From NCBI GenBank assembly GCA_029055345.1, contig JAIDDJ010000032.1, positions 86,696-150,695 of the forward strand: a stretch of 64,000 nt of DNA. The letters are read 5' to 3'. Positions 38,784-46,907 of this stretch are shown one piece after another (the stretch's first letter is position 1; each line of letters starts with the position of its first letter). The notes below the pieces were generated by a model. It did not search any database and was not told the DNA's origin. It saw only the letters and a program-made list of their open reading frames with translations. A program made the position numbers and the translations under genes. This DNA comes from Muribaculaceae bacterium (GTDB taxonomy: Bacteria > Bacteroidota > Bacteroidia > Bacteroidales > Muribaculaceae).

Positions 38784-39812
38784 ATGGGACTTAAGAAAAA
38801 AGCAGATAAATATCACGGCATACTGTTCATGGCTCTGTTCGCTTGCGCCGCATTTTTCATTGGACAGGCGCAAATTATGCGGGAGCTTTCATTTTCTCCT
38901 CTGATCATCGGTATCGTTCTGGGTATGGCCTATGCCAACACTCTGCGCTCACACCTTCCGTCGGAATGGACTCCGGGAATCCAATACTGCTCGAAGCGAA
39001 TCTTGCGTCTCGGTATCATCCTCTACGGTTTCCGGCTCACTTTTCAGGATGTTATGGCCGTCGGTATGGCAGCGATAGTGGTCGATCTGATAATTGTGAC
39101 TGTTACAATCATAGGGGGCTATTGGCTTGGACGAGCCATGAAGATGGACCGGGATATAGCGATGCTTACTTCGGTCGGCAGCGGTATATGCGGAGCGGCG
39201 GCGGTGCTCGGAGCTGAGGCTACTCTCTCGACCAAACCTTACAAGACGGCTGTGGCTGTAGCCACTGTAGTTATTTTCGGCACTATAGCGATGTTTATTT
39301 ATCCCGTTTTATACCGTTCCGGCGCTCTCGGGCTCGAACCGAGGGCTATGGGAATTTACTCCGGTTCGACGCTGCATGAAGTGGCTCACGCTGTCGGAGC
39401 AGGCAATGCAATGGGCGAAGAAATTGCAGGTGTGGCCATTATCGTAAAAATGATTCGGGTAATGCTTCTCGTCCCGGTGCTTATTATCCTCGGATGGTGG
39501 GCAGCCTCCAAAACCGGCAAAACTGACAAGGGAGGTAAAAGGAAAGTGGCTGTGCCTTGGTTCGCGTTCGGATTCCTTGCTGTGATTGCATTCAATTCTT
39601 TCAATCTTCTGCCGGTCGGCCTGGTGAACTGGATAAACGAATTCGACACGTTCCTTCTCACTATGGCCATGTGCGCTCTGGGAGCGGAAACAAGCTTCGA
39701 CAAATTCAAGAAAGCGGGAGCAAAGCCCTTTGTTCTGGCGGCTTGCCTTTTCGCATGGCTTATGGGAGGCGGCTATCTGCTGGCAAGATACCTCGTCCCG
39801 CTGCTCTCATAA
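38784..39812 (+). CDS. YeiH-family membrane protein (putative sulfate exporter)
   Basis: 342 aa from the ATG at 38784 (MGLKKKADKYHG). The 49 in-frame residues upstream are not membrane-like and I exclude them. About ten membrane segments, e.g. FMALFACAAFFIGQAQIM, PLIIGIVLGMAYANTL and IVVDLIIVTVTIIGGYWLG. Family-typical loops are GSGICGAAAVLGAEA, STLHEVAHAVGAGNAMG and ALGAETSFDKFKKAG. The substrate assignment in this family is tentative. Divergent from purT, with 240 bp between the two starts. Confidence 0.8.
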   Translation: MGLKKKADKYHGILFMALFACAAFFIGQAQIMRELSFSPLIIGIVLGMAYANTLRSHLPSEWTPGIQYCSKRILRLGIILYGFRLTFQDVMAVGMAAIVVDLIIVTVTIIGGYWLGRAMKMDRDIAMLTSVGSGICGAAAVLGAEATLSTKPYKTAVAVATVVIFGTIAMFIYPVLYRSGALGLEPRAMGIYSGSTLHEVAHAVGAGNAMGEEIAGVAIIVKMIRVMLLVPVLIILGWWAASKTGKTDKGGKRKVAVPWFAFGFLAVIAFNSFNLLPVGLVNWINEFDTFLLTMAMCALGAETSFDKFKKAGAKPFVLAACLFAWLMGGGYLLARYLVPLLS

Positions 39813-39862
39813 TTAATCGTGTGAGATAGTGTCCCACTTAAAATTTTAAGGGGAGCGCGCTC

Positions 39863-41425
39863 TTAACGCCCGTTGTCGATTGTGGTCCTGAAGATATCCT
39901 TTTCAGCATCGTAGACCGGACTCTCTATGCCCAGGAAGCGTAGCACACTATGAAACACATGATACTGCGTCGCCTCCTGATTGGGATCTATTGTCATCCC
40001 TTTGTCTGACGTCCAGACCAGGAAAGGAATCTCTATCTGCTCTTTGGGAGCCATTGCCATCGGCACGCCATGCATGTACAGATTCTTCTCGCCCAACGAT
40101 TCACCATGGTCGCTGACAAAGAGAACCATACTTCTCCAGTCGGGCATTCCCTTGAGCGCCGAAATCACATTGTGAACAAGACGGTCGGTATAAAGTATGG
40201 TATTGTCGTAGGCATTAATGAGTTCGTTATGGTCAGCCTTTGACATTTCCACAGTGGTGCACACGGGCTTGAATTTCTCGAATTCCGCCGGATAATGCTG
40301 GTAATAGGCCGGCCCGTGACTGGTCGTGGTATGCAGCACGATAAATACTTTATCCTTTCCCGATTCGCGGATTTCTTTCTCGAGTCCTTCCGTGAGAATA
40401 CCGTCAAAACGATCATCCGCCTGTGGAAATTTCTTCTTCAAGTCGGGTATTTCCTCATATTTTGTGACATGAAGTGGCGGCTGCCCCCAGTTGTTCGACC
40501 TCCAGTCTACATAGACCCCGCTCCGCGTCAGGTAATTGGGCAGAATCTCATAAAGGTCGCCTGTCGGTTTGTGGTCGAGCATGGCTTTAACTCCTGCTGT
40601 GGTATAGGTTGCGTCGGAATTGGCCTTTAGCGCTGTCACACTGTCTGCCCTGAGCATTGGATTCGTCTCTCGGCCATAACCATAAAGCGAAAAGTTGGCA
40701 CGCCGTGCAGACTCTCCTATTATAAGAACACAGACATCTTTTCCACCGGTTGCGATCTTGGCGTCAGGGAGCAGAATCTCCTGACGGTTTTTCTCACGCT
40801 CGCTGTTCCAGAACCGGATGGAATTGATAGTATATGACCAGGGCATCAGCAAACTTCCCAATTCAGATGCATTCTTGTCAATCCAGGGCCAATTGCTCAT
40901 GTTGCCGAGGCCGACCGCCAGACATACTCCCAATGCGATTCCTATATTGGCAAAGAAACGCTTCCACTTACCGTAATCTATCTTCTGCACGCATACATAC
41001 ACAGCCGGCACCAGCCCGATGACGATAAGATAGAGAATCATGGTCCAGGAAAAAAATCCCGATGATTCCGAATACCGCGTATTGAAGACGTTGCCCATCA
41101 TGCTCGCATTGATAAGCACATCGTAGGTGACGATAAAATAGAACGTCACCGAGTCAAGCACGAACAGCACCGCCAGCAAGCCCTTTCCTACAGCCCTCGC
41201 CAGATAAAGCACGAGATAATAGAAAAAGTAATTGGCCGCAAGCATCAGAAGACTCAGGCTGATAAATATTATCACCTTGTTGAATCCCCCCTCCATAATG
41301 CCAAGAGCGTAACTGAAGAAGGGAACATGATATGCGATGAGTGTAAAAACACTCAGTATCAACGACACCAGGGTCAGTTTCATTTTCCTTTGCAGGAAAC
41401 CTGAATATTTTAAATATTTCACCAC
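39863..41425 (-). CDS. EptA-type phosphoethanolamine transferase
   Basis: 520 aa inner-membrane enzyme of the family that adds phosphoethanolamine to lipid A. Five N-terminal membrane segments cover about residues 17-165. The periplasmic sulfatase-fold catalytic domain has IIGESARRANFSLYGYGRE, LHTTTSHGPAYY and FVSDHGESLGE with metal ligands. The nucleophile position, usually Thr in EptA/MCR (GETAR), is Ser239 here. It is translationally coupled to the upstream PHP-domain gene (7-bp overlap). An internal Met15 is an alternative start. Confidence 0.85.
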   Translation of the reverse strand: MVKYLKYSGFLQRKMKLTLVSLILSVFTLIAYHVPFFSYALGIMEGGFNKVIIFISLSLLMLAANYFFYYLVLYLARAVGKGLLAVLFVLDSVTFYFIVTYDVLINASMMGNVFNTRYSESSGFFSWTMILYLIVIGLVPAVYVCVQKIDYGKWKRFFANIGIALGVCLAVGLGNMSNWPWIDKNASELGSLLMPWSYTINSIRFWNSEREKNRQEILLPDAKIATGGKDVCVLIIGESARRANFSLYGYGRETNPMLRADSVTALKANSDATYTTAGVKAMLDHKPTGDLYEILPNYLTRSGVYVDWRSNNWGQPPLHVTKYEEIPDLKKKFPQADDRFDGILTEGLEKEIRESGKDKVFIVLHTTTSHGPAYYQHYPAEFEKFKPVCTTVEMSKADHNELINAYDNTILYTDRLVHNVISALKGMPDWRSMVLFVSDHGESLGEKNLYMHGVPMAMAPKEQIEIPFLVWTSDKGMTIDPNQEATQYHVFHSVLRFLGIESPVYDAEKDIFRTTIDNGR

Positions 41426-42618
41426 CTTATCAGAAGTATTGCAAGAAAAACCACGCCTGCCGCCAGAAGTAGCAGGATGAAATTATAGAGAATCGTTAGA
41501 GGAATATTTACCGTATGAGAGGGCTCTCGGTATGGACTATCGGCAACCGAGGCATCATAACGGGCAAACGGATTGGAATATATCACTTCCCCGGCGGGGA
41601 AATATGCTATTATGCGCGTATACGGATCGGTCGACTGCATCTTGTAGGATGTAGCGGTTGTGTCTGCTGCAATAGCCAATAACGTGGCATCCTGACCGAT
41701 AAACTTGATACTGTCTGCCGGAGCCGTGAATGACACATACACGCTGTCGGCCCGATTGACTCCGATGGTGACGATCTTAGGAATGGAATCCTGACGCGCC
41801 AATTTCACAGTCCAATCGCCATCCCCGTAGTCAGGAACACGCATAGAATAGTAACAGCCCGACAGAAGCACCTCCTTCAAATCCGAATACCGCGCCGATG
41901 GCGTCTCCAGGAAATTACATCTTACGCCAATTCTATATGACCGGTCAGGGTAATGCAAATCATCATTGGCAAGACCGAAACTATAATGGCCCGAGCTTAG
42001 CGACCAGTCCCAATATTCATTCTCGGTGGAAACCCCGCTGTCGAGTTCCATAATCCGGAAGCCCTCAAGCTGACGCAGTTGGGGCTCGGAGAAAAAATTC
42101 GTCCGGAACGGATGATTGAGCTGGATGAAATCAGACCCCTCCGAGAGCCGGTCAAGCTGATATTGCTTCTGGAAAGTGAACACCGGCAGTAGATTATCGA
42201 AATAATCCACTCCATCGGAATTAAATACCAACTTATGATATTTAAAGAGATTATAGCCGTGTTCATAGACGTTGACCTGCAACGACGGATCATAAGGATG
42301 CTTTGTCAATTCATTGTGGTTCGAGAACGTGACTATATCATAATCAAGGCGACGATAGACCGAATCGGTATATGCCGCATCATATTCGCACTCGTTCAGC
42401 GGTCCCTCCACTCGGGTATGCGTGTGGAAATTGGCGCGTTTCCAATCCGGAACGGAGTCAAGGTCTGCATAGGGATTAAATATATCCGGCCCGCTGAAGG
42501 GCTTCTGCTCGGGATAATCATAGACCGGACTCACACCGGTCACAACCACCGCGAACAGGAATATCAGGATCAGCATCCCTAATACCTTGCCCGAAATCTT
42601 AAGAATTTTCAGAAACAT
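41419..42618 (-). CDS. Membrane-anchored PHP-domain phosphoesterase-like protein
   Basis: 399 aa from the ATG at 42618 (MFLKILKISGKVLG). A longer frame to 42690 would start with TTG inside the leader 10 bp from the -7 box. One membrane segment lies near residues 10-32 and another at the C-terminus (ILYNFILLLLAAGVVFLAIL), with the catalytic part outside the cytoplasm between them. Metal motifs of the PHP fold: NFHTHTRVEG, TFSNHNE, IQLNHPF and LANDDLH. Substrate unknown. It overlaps the phosphoethanolamine transferase gene, which suggests a role in envelope phosphate chemistry. Confidence 0.75.
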   Translation of the reverse strand: MFLKILKISGKVLGMLILIFLFAVVVTGVSPVYDYPEQKPFSGPDIFNPYADLDSVPDWKRANFHTHTRVEGPLNECEYDAAYTDSVYRRLDYDIVTFSNHNELTKHPYDPSLQVNVYEHGYNLFKYHKLVFNSDGVDYFDNLLPVFTFQKQYQLDRLSEGSDFIQLNHPFRTNFFSEPQLRQLEGFRIMELDSGVSTENEYWDWSLSSGHYSFGLANDDLHYPDRSYRIGVRCNFLETPSARYSDLKEVLLSGCYYSMRVPDYGDGDWTVKLARQDSIPKIVTIGVNRADSVYVSFTAPADSIKFIGQDATLLAIAADTTATSYKMQSTDPYTRIIAYFPAGEVIYSNPFARYDASVADSPYREPSHTVNIPLTILYNFILLLLAAGVVFLAILLIRW

Positions 42619-42699
42619 ATGGAAAACAATCTTGTTTTTGCGCGCCTTTGAGACACCGCTGACGGCATCATTTCCCTGGAAACAGCGCAATTTTCATGG

Positions 42700-42731
42700 C
42701 AAAATTAGCAATTTTCATTAAACGCGACAAA
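42700..42731 (-). promoter_or_regulatory. Promoter of the PHP / phosphoethanolamine transferase operon
   Basis: On the minus strand, TTTG (42731-42728), exactly 20 bp, then TAATTTTG (42707-42700). A near-perfect consensus match that places the transcript start near 42694 and supports the 42618 start codon. Confidence 0.75.
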
Positions 42732-42746
42732 TAAGATTCATAAAAA

Positions 42747-42778
42747 TTTGGATAATTCAAAAAAAGGCATTAACTTTG
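42747..42778 (+). promoter_or_regulatory. Promoter of tRNA-Pro
   Basis: TTTG (42747-42750), 20-bp spacer, TAACTTTG (42771-42778). A consensus promoter 43 bp upstream of the tRNA. Confidence 0.8.
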
Positions 42779-42821
42779 CAAACGCTTTCAGGGGAGAACA
42801 ATAATCCCCGCGAGCGGACCT

Positions 42822-42897
42822 CGGGGTGTAGCTCAGCCCGGTTTAGAGTACGCGTCTGGGGGGCGTGTGGTCGCAAGTTCGAATCTTGTCACCCCGA
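42822..42897 (+). tRNA. tRNA-Pro (anticodon GGG)
   Basis: 76 nt cloverleaf: acceptor CGGGGTG with CACCCCG, discriminator A, anticodon stem CGCGT/GCGTG with loop CTGGGGG (anticodon GGG), and T arm GCAAG-TTCGAAT-CTTGT. The 3' CCA is not encoded, so it must be added enzymatically. Confidence 0.95.
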
Positions 42898-42908
42898 CTG
42901 AGGTTGCC

Positions 42909-42940
42909 AAAGGCCGACAGCATTGCGCTGCCGGCCTTTT
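42909..42940 (+). terminator. Terminator of tRNA-Pro
   Basis: AAGGCCGACAGC pairs with GCTGCCGGCCTT with one mismatch, ending in four T residues. The rest of the 307-bp stretch to the next tRNA holds AT-rich sequence and the tRNA-Asp promoter only. Confidence 0.8.
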
Positions 42941-43123
42941 CATTTCCTGGGTCATTGTAAAAACCTGGTTGCAAAATTAAAATTTTCGACCGAAGTATAT
43001 GTTTAAAATTCAGGGAAAGAGGAATATTTAAATGTGAATGAAAATTTATCAATTTTTATTTCTCTGTTTTTAAACAACTTAGTAATTTCCTGAAAATTTT
43101 TCATCTTTTTTTGTTCAAAAAAA

Positions 43124-43155
43124 TTTGGTGGTTTCAGAAAAAAGCTATAACTTTG
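43124..43155 (+). promoter_or_regulatory. Promoter of tRNA-Asp
   Basis: TTTG (43124-43127), 20-bp spacer, TAACTTTG (43148-43155), the same architecture as the tRNA-Pro promoter. Confidence 0.8.
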
Positions 43156-43204
43156 CACTCGCAAACGGGAATCAACCCCCGATGCAAACAAAAGACCTTC
43201 TAAT

Positions 43205-43279
43205 GGTGCGGTAGTTCAGCCTGGTTAGAATACATGCCTGTCACGCATGGGGTCGCGGGTTCGAGTCCCGTCCGCACCG
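43205..43279 (+). tRNA. tRNA-Asp (anticodon GTC)
   Basis: 75 nt: acceptor GGTGCGG with CCGCACC, discriminator G, anticodon stem CATGC/GCATG with loop CTGTCAC (anticodon GTC). CCA not encoded. Confidence 0.95.
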
Positions 43280-43292
43280 CCGAGGAGAGAGG

Positions 43293-43334
43293 AAGAGCAA
43301 CAGCGTAAACTTAGGTTTCCTGTTGCTCTTTTTC
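43293..43334 (+). terminator. Terminator of tRNA-Asp
   Basis: A perfect 11-bp stem, AAGAGCAACAG (43293-43303) with CTGTTGCTCTT (43320-43330), followed by TTTC. Confidence 0.85.
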
Positions 43335-43371
43335 GCATTTCCCCAGTTCAATCAATTCCTTTATTTTCAGC

Positions 43372-43851
43372 ATGAAAAATAAATATATTGCAATCATTAA
43401 CGGCCCGAACCTTAATCGGCTCGGCCTGCGGGATGCATACCATTACGACAAAGCCCCATTTGAAAATACTCTGCAAGAAATCAAGGATTATCTCGGAGAG
43501 GTCTGCAAAATCAAATATTTCCAATCGAACTCCGAAGGCGCAATCATTGACATAATCCAAAAGTCAGACAGCGATAATGATTGTCTCGGAATCGTAATCA
43601 ATCCCGGTGCATATGCACATTATTCATATGCCATTGCCGATGCGATGGCCGATTGTTATAGCCCGGTGATTGAAGTCCATATCTCCAACATTTTCGAAAG
43701 GGAAGATTTCCGCCACACTTCCGTGACGGCCCAAGGCGCAAACGCTCTTATAGCAGGATGCAAACGCAAGGGCTATCTTTATGGAGTCATGCAGATCCTC
43801 GATTTGATTGAATATGAAAAGCAAAAGGAGAGCGAATCCTTTCCTTTTTAA
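43372..43851 (+). CDS. aroQ: Type II 3-dehydroquinate dehydratase
   Basis: 159 aa, dehydrates 3-dehydroquinate in the shikimate pathway. Motifs: INGPNLNRLG near the start, FQSNSEGAIID, VINPGAYAHYSYAIADA and the signature FRHTSVTAQGANALIAG. The loop after GPNLN is RDAYHYDKAPFE, longer and less conserved than the usual REPxxYG, but a tyrosine is present for catalysis. The C-terminal tail (EYEKQKESESFPF) is slightly long. It is followed after 9 bp by an O-methyltransferase gene. Confidence 0.92.
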   Translation: MKNKYIAIINGPNLNRLGLRDAYHYDKAPFENTLQEIKDYLGEVCKIKYFQSNSEGAIIDIIQKSDSDNDCLGIVINPGAYAHYSYAIADAMADCYSPVIEVHISNIFEREDFRHTSVTAQGANALIAGCKRKGYLYGVMQILDLIEYEKQKESESFPF

Positions 43852-43860
43852 AACCACCAC

Positions 43861-44514
43861 ATGAGTCCAGAACTCCAAGACTACATCGACAAGCACATAG
43901 ATCCGGAACCCGACTACCTCCACCGGCTTGAACGCGCCACCAACATCCACCTCATCAACGGGCGTATGTGCTCCGGCCACCTTCAGGGGCGCCTGCTCCG
44001 TATGCTCACAGAAATGATCAGGCCCAAACGCGTTCTTGAGCTCGGAACCTTTTCCGGATATTCGGCCCTCTGCATCGCCGAAGGGCTCGATGATGGAGCT
44101 TTCATCGACACCGTGGAGGCTGACGATGAACTTGAAGACTTCATCCGAACCGCCCTAAGCTCTTCTCCAGCCGGTGAAAAGGTAAGGCTCCACATCTCTG
44201 ACGCGCTCGAATTCATGAAGGGATGCAAACCGGAATCTTACGATATGATTTTTATGGATGCCGACAAAAGGGATTACCCGCGCTATTACGAAGTCGCTTT
44301 TCCGCTCCTCCGCCCCGGAGGATATATTCTGGCCGACAATACTCTCTGGGACGGCCACGTCATCGAGCCGGACCATGCCCGCGACCCTCAGACCGCAGGA
44401 ATCATGCTGTTCAACGACATCGTGGCCGCTGATCCGCGAGTGCAGAAAGTTATTATCCCGCTCCGCGACGGACTCACCCTTATCCGCAAACCAAACGCCT
44501 CCCATGGATGTTAA
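43861..44514 (+). CDS. SAM-dependent O-methyltransferase (catechol-O-MT-like family)
   Basis: 217 aa class I methyltransferase. The SAM-binding loop is VLELGTFSGYSALCIAEGL; VEADDELEDF is the acidic end of strand 2; IFMDADKRDYPRYYE and PGGYILADNTLWDG hold the metal-binding and catalytic residues typical of the family. The real substrate is unknown. Probably co-transcribed with aroQ (9-bp gap). Confidence 0.85.
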   Translation: MSPELQDYIDKHIDPEPDYLHRLERATNIHLINGRMCSGHLQGRLLRMLTEMIRPKRVLELGTFSGYSALCIAEGLDDGAFIDTVEADDELEDFIRTALSSSPAGEKVRLHISDALEFMKGCKPESYDMIFMDADKRDYPRYYEVAFPLLRPGGYILADNTLWDGHVIEPDHARDPQTAGIMLFNDIVAADPRVQKVIIPLRDGLTLIRKPNASHGC

Positions 44515-44580
44515 TTCTTTAGTCAGACGTTGACGATTCAACCTTTGACTGATCAATATTACACGCAAAATTAAAATACT

Positions 44581-44973
44581 ATGGAAGGAAAAAGACAAGC
44601 CAAGATAGCACGACTCATACAGAAGGAATTAAGTGAGATTTTCCGTCGGCAGACCGCCGCACTCGGCAATACGCTCGTATCGGTAAGCACCGTTCGCGTA
44701 TCGCCCGACCTGAGCATCGCGAAAGTCTATCTGAGCATTTTCCCGCCGGCTAAATCTCAGGAAATACTCGAAAATATCAAGCGCCAGACCAAGACCTGCC
44801 GTTACGAACTTGCTCAGGCCGTAAAGGAAACGCTCCGCAAGTGTCCTGACCTGGCATTCTATCTCGATGACTCCCTCGATTATGTGGAGAATATCGACCG
44901 TCTCCTCGCCGCCGACCCGCATCTCCATGACGAAGAGGCCGGAGAAGCTGAAAGCGAGGCCGAAACAGAATAA
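44581..44973 (+). CDS. rbfA: Ribosome-binding factor A
   Basis: 130 aa, binds the 30S subunit during 16S maturation and cold adaptation. N-terminal RQAKIARLIQKELSEIFRR and the KH-like strand pattern VSVSTVRVSPDLSIAKVYLS are typical, as is FYLDDSLDYVENIDRLL. The acidic tail (EEAGEAESEAETE) varies in the family. The LolC/E-type permease gene starts 3 bp after its stop. Confidence 0.92.
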   Translation: MEGKRQAKIARLIQKELSEIFRRQTAALGNTLVSVSTVRVSPDLSIAKVYLSIFPPAKSQEILENIKRQTKTCRYELAQAVKETLRKCPDLAFYLDDSLDYVENIDRLLAADPHLHDEEAGEAESEAETE

Positions 44974-44976
44974 TAA

Positions 44977-46242
44977 ATGCCGAAGCCGCTTACCGCCACT
45001 ATCGCGTGGCGATATATGCTCACAAAGAAAAAACATGGAGCCGTCGGGACTATCTCGACGGTTTCGGTGTGTGCGATGGCCATTGCCACCGCCGCTATCC
45101 TTTGCGTCCTTTCTGTGTTCAACGGCTTCCATGAGATTATCGGCTCGCGCCTCGACACTCTTTCCCCCGATGTCCTGCTCACTCCGGCTCGAGGCAAAGT
45201 ATTCGCATCCGCCGACAGTCTCGCATCCGAAATTTCCAAGTTCCCCGGTGTGGCTATTGCTACCCCGACCCTTACCGACAATGCCCTCATCATAGCAAAC
45301 GGTCAGGAAATGCCCGTTTCTCTCAAGGGAGTCTATCCGGGCCCGTATGCAAAGGTAACGGATATAAAATCTCTGATCAGGGAGAATTACGGCTCTTATT
45401 TCACCCTTCAGGCAGATACGGACGAGAACTCTCCGACCACCGGGCTGCCGCAGGCTGTGGCTTCTGTCGGCGCCGCATCCCGACTTCGGCTGACTCCCGA
45501 CACTCCTATCCTGATTTTCGCCCCCAAACGCCATGGACGTGTAAATATGGCCAACCCGCTCGCCTCCTTCCTGACGGATTCGCTCAATGTTAAGGGAATT
45601 TATCGCTCTGATCAGCAGGAATATGACGAGGATGGTCTTCTGGCTCCGATTTCCATGGTCCGCGACCTCCTGCAATATGAAGATGAGGCTTCGGCTATTG
45701 AAATACAAGCTGAATCCTCCACAGATGCCTCAAGCCTCGCCGAGCGGCTGGCTAATCACTTCGGCGACCGCTTCATTGTCAAGGACCGACTCCGCCAGCA
45801 GGAAATGAATTTCCGTATGGTTTCCATAGAAAAATGGGTCTCTTACCTTATCCTCGGCTTCATCCTCATTATCGCAAGTTTCAACTGCATATCATCCCTT
45901 TCGATGCTTGTTATCGACAAGGAAAATGCATTGTCTACATTCTCGGCTCTCGGAATGACAGCCCGACGCATCGGGCGAATATTCGCCTGGGAAAGTATTT
46001 ATGTGGCTTTGGCCGGGGGAGTCTCCGGACTCATCTTAGGGGTGATTCTATGTCTGCTCCAACAGAATTTCGGACTTATTAAAATTGCATCAGACCCCTC
46101 CGCCGCCGTCATTTCAGCCTATCCCGTCAGGCTTGAATGGCCCGACATCCTGCTGACGCTCGCCCCAGTCATCATCATTGGCTTAATCACGGCATTCCTT
46201 ACTGCCCGATTTGCGCGATCTCGCATCAACAGTGTATCATAA
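44977..46242 (+). CDS. LolC/LolE-type ABC transporter permease
   Basis: 421 aa inner-membrane permease. One N-terminal membrane helix (SVCAMAIATAAILCVLSVF) is followed by a large periplasmic MacB-like domain (about residues 45-265) and three C-terminal FtsX-type helices (YLILGFILIIASFNCISSL; YVALAGGVSGLILGVILCLL; LTLAPVIIIGLITAFLTA). The family includes lipoprotein-release permeases; the matching ATPase is not in the window. It follows rbfA by 3 bp. Confidence 0.85.
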   Translation: MPKPLTATIAWRYMLTKKKHGAVGTISTVSVCAMAIATAAILCVLSVFNGFHEIIGSRLDTLSPDVLLTPARGKVFASADSLASEISKFPGVAIATPTLTDNALIIANGQEMPVSLKGVYPGPYAKVTDIKSLIRENYGSYFTLQADTDENSPTTGLPQAVASVGAASRLRLTPDTPILIFAPKRHGRVNMANPLASFLTDSLNVKGIYRSDQQEYDEDGLLAPISMVRDLLQYEDEASAIEIQAESSTDASSLAERLANHFGDRFIVKDRLRQQEMNFRMVSIEKWVSYLILGFILIIASFNCISSLSMLVIDKENALSTFSALGMTARRIGRIFAWESIYVALAGGVSGLILGVILCLLQQNFGLIKIASDPSAAVISAYPVRLEWPDILLTLAPVIIIGLITAFLTARFARSRINSVS

Positions 46243-46270
46243 GCTTTATCCAACAAAGCTTTATCCAACA
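46241..46270. repeat. 15-bp tandem duplication
   Basis: AAGCTTTATCCAACA is present twice in succession, starting at the stop of the permease gene. It looks like a simple local duplication; no function is suggested. Confidence 0.7.
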
Positions 46271-46353
46271 AGGCTTCAACCACGATATATTTCTCTCCTT
46301 TTCTGCGATTGACATTTTGGTGCTGTTTATTATCTTATATGAAAAAAATTTTG

Positions 46354-46361
46354 TAATTTTG
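46354..46361 (+). promoter_or_regulatory. -7 element upstream of the Lrp/AsnC gene
   Basis: TAATTTTG followed by CAC, 29 bp before the start codon. A clear -33 box is lacking at the right spacing, which may indicate activator dependence or autoregulation. Confidence 0.5.
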
Positions 46362-46389
46362 CACAAAATTTAATCATTTTGAAAATCAA

Positions 46390-46863
46390 ATGGACAAAAT
46401 AGACAATCTTGACAAGAAAATCCTCAATATCGTCATGGAGAATGCCAGAATCCCCTCGAAGGATATTGCGGAGCAATGCGGTGTCTCCAGAGCTGCAATC
46501 CATCAGCGGATTCAGCGTCTTATCGATATGAACGTAATCATAGGGTCGGGCTATAATATCGACCCTCATAAACTCGGTTACAACACCTGCACTTATATCG
46601 GCGTGAAGCTCGAAAAGGGCTCCCTCTACCGCGAGGCTGCTTCCGAGCTCGCTAAAATTCCTGAAGTTGTCGAGTGTCATTTCACAACCGGACCATACTC
46701 TATGCTGATTAAGGTCTATGCCCACGACAACCAGCACCTGATGCAGATCCTTAACGACCGCATTCAGCACGTGCCCGGCGTTACGGAAACAGAAACCCTT
46801 ATCTCGCTCGAACAGAGCATGAACCGACAGATCCATATTCCCCTCGATAAATCAAGGAAATAA
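46390..46863 (+). CDS. Lrp/AsnC-family transcriptional regulator
   Basis: 157 aa. The N-terminal winged helix-turn-helix (LDKKILNIVMENARIPSKDI, then CGVSRAAIHQRIQRL) binds DNA. The C-terminal RAM ligand-binding domain (about 75-150) has YIGVKLEKGSLYR, FTTGPYSMLIKVYAHDN and the closing HVPGVTETETLISLEQ. Amino acids are the usual effectors, but which one is not visible. Monocistronic or cotranscribed with the YfhO gene, 44 bp downstream. Confidence 0.9.
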   Translation: MDKIDNLDKKILNIVMENARIPSKDIAEQCGVSRAAIHQRIQRLIDMNVIIGSGYNIDPHKLGYNTCTYIGVKLEKGSLYREAASELAKIPEVVECHFTTGPYSMLIKVYAHDNQHLMQILNDRIQHVPGVTETETLISLEQSMNRQIHIPLDKSRK

Positions 46864-46907
46864 GTTTTATTCCCCTCTATAGGGCCTTTTATCTACCCGC
46901 ACTCACC

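Noticed and set aside
42843..43052. Minus-strand frame ending in DKIRTCDHTPPRRVL
   Set aside because: It is antisense to tRNA-Pro; this peptide is a frequent false protein produced by tRNA genes.
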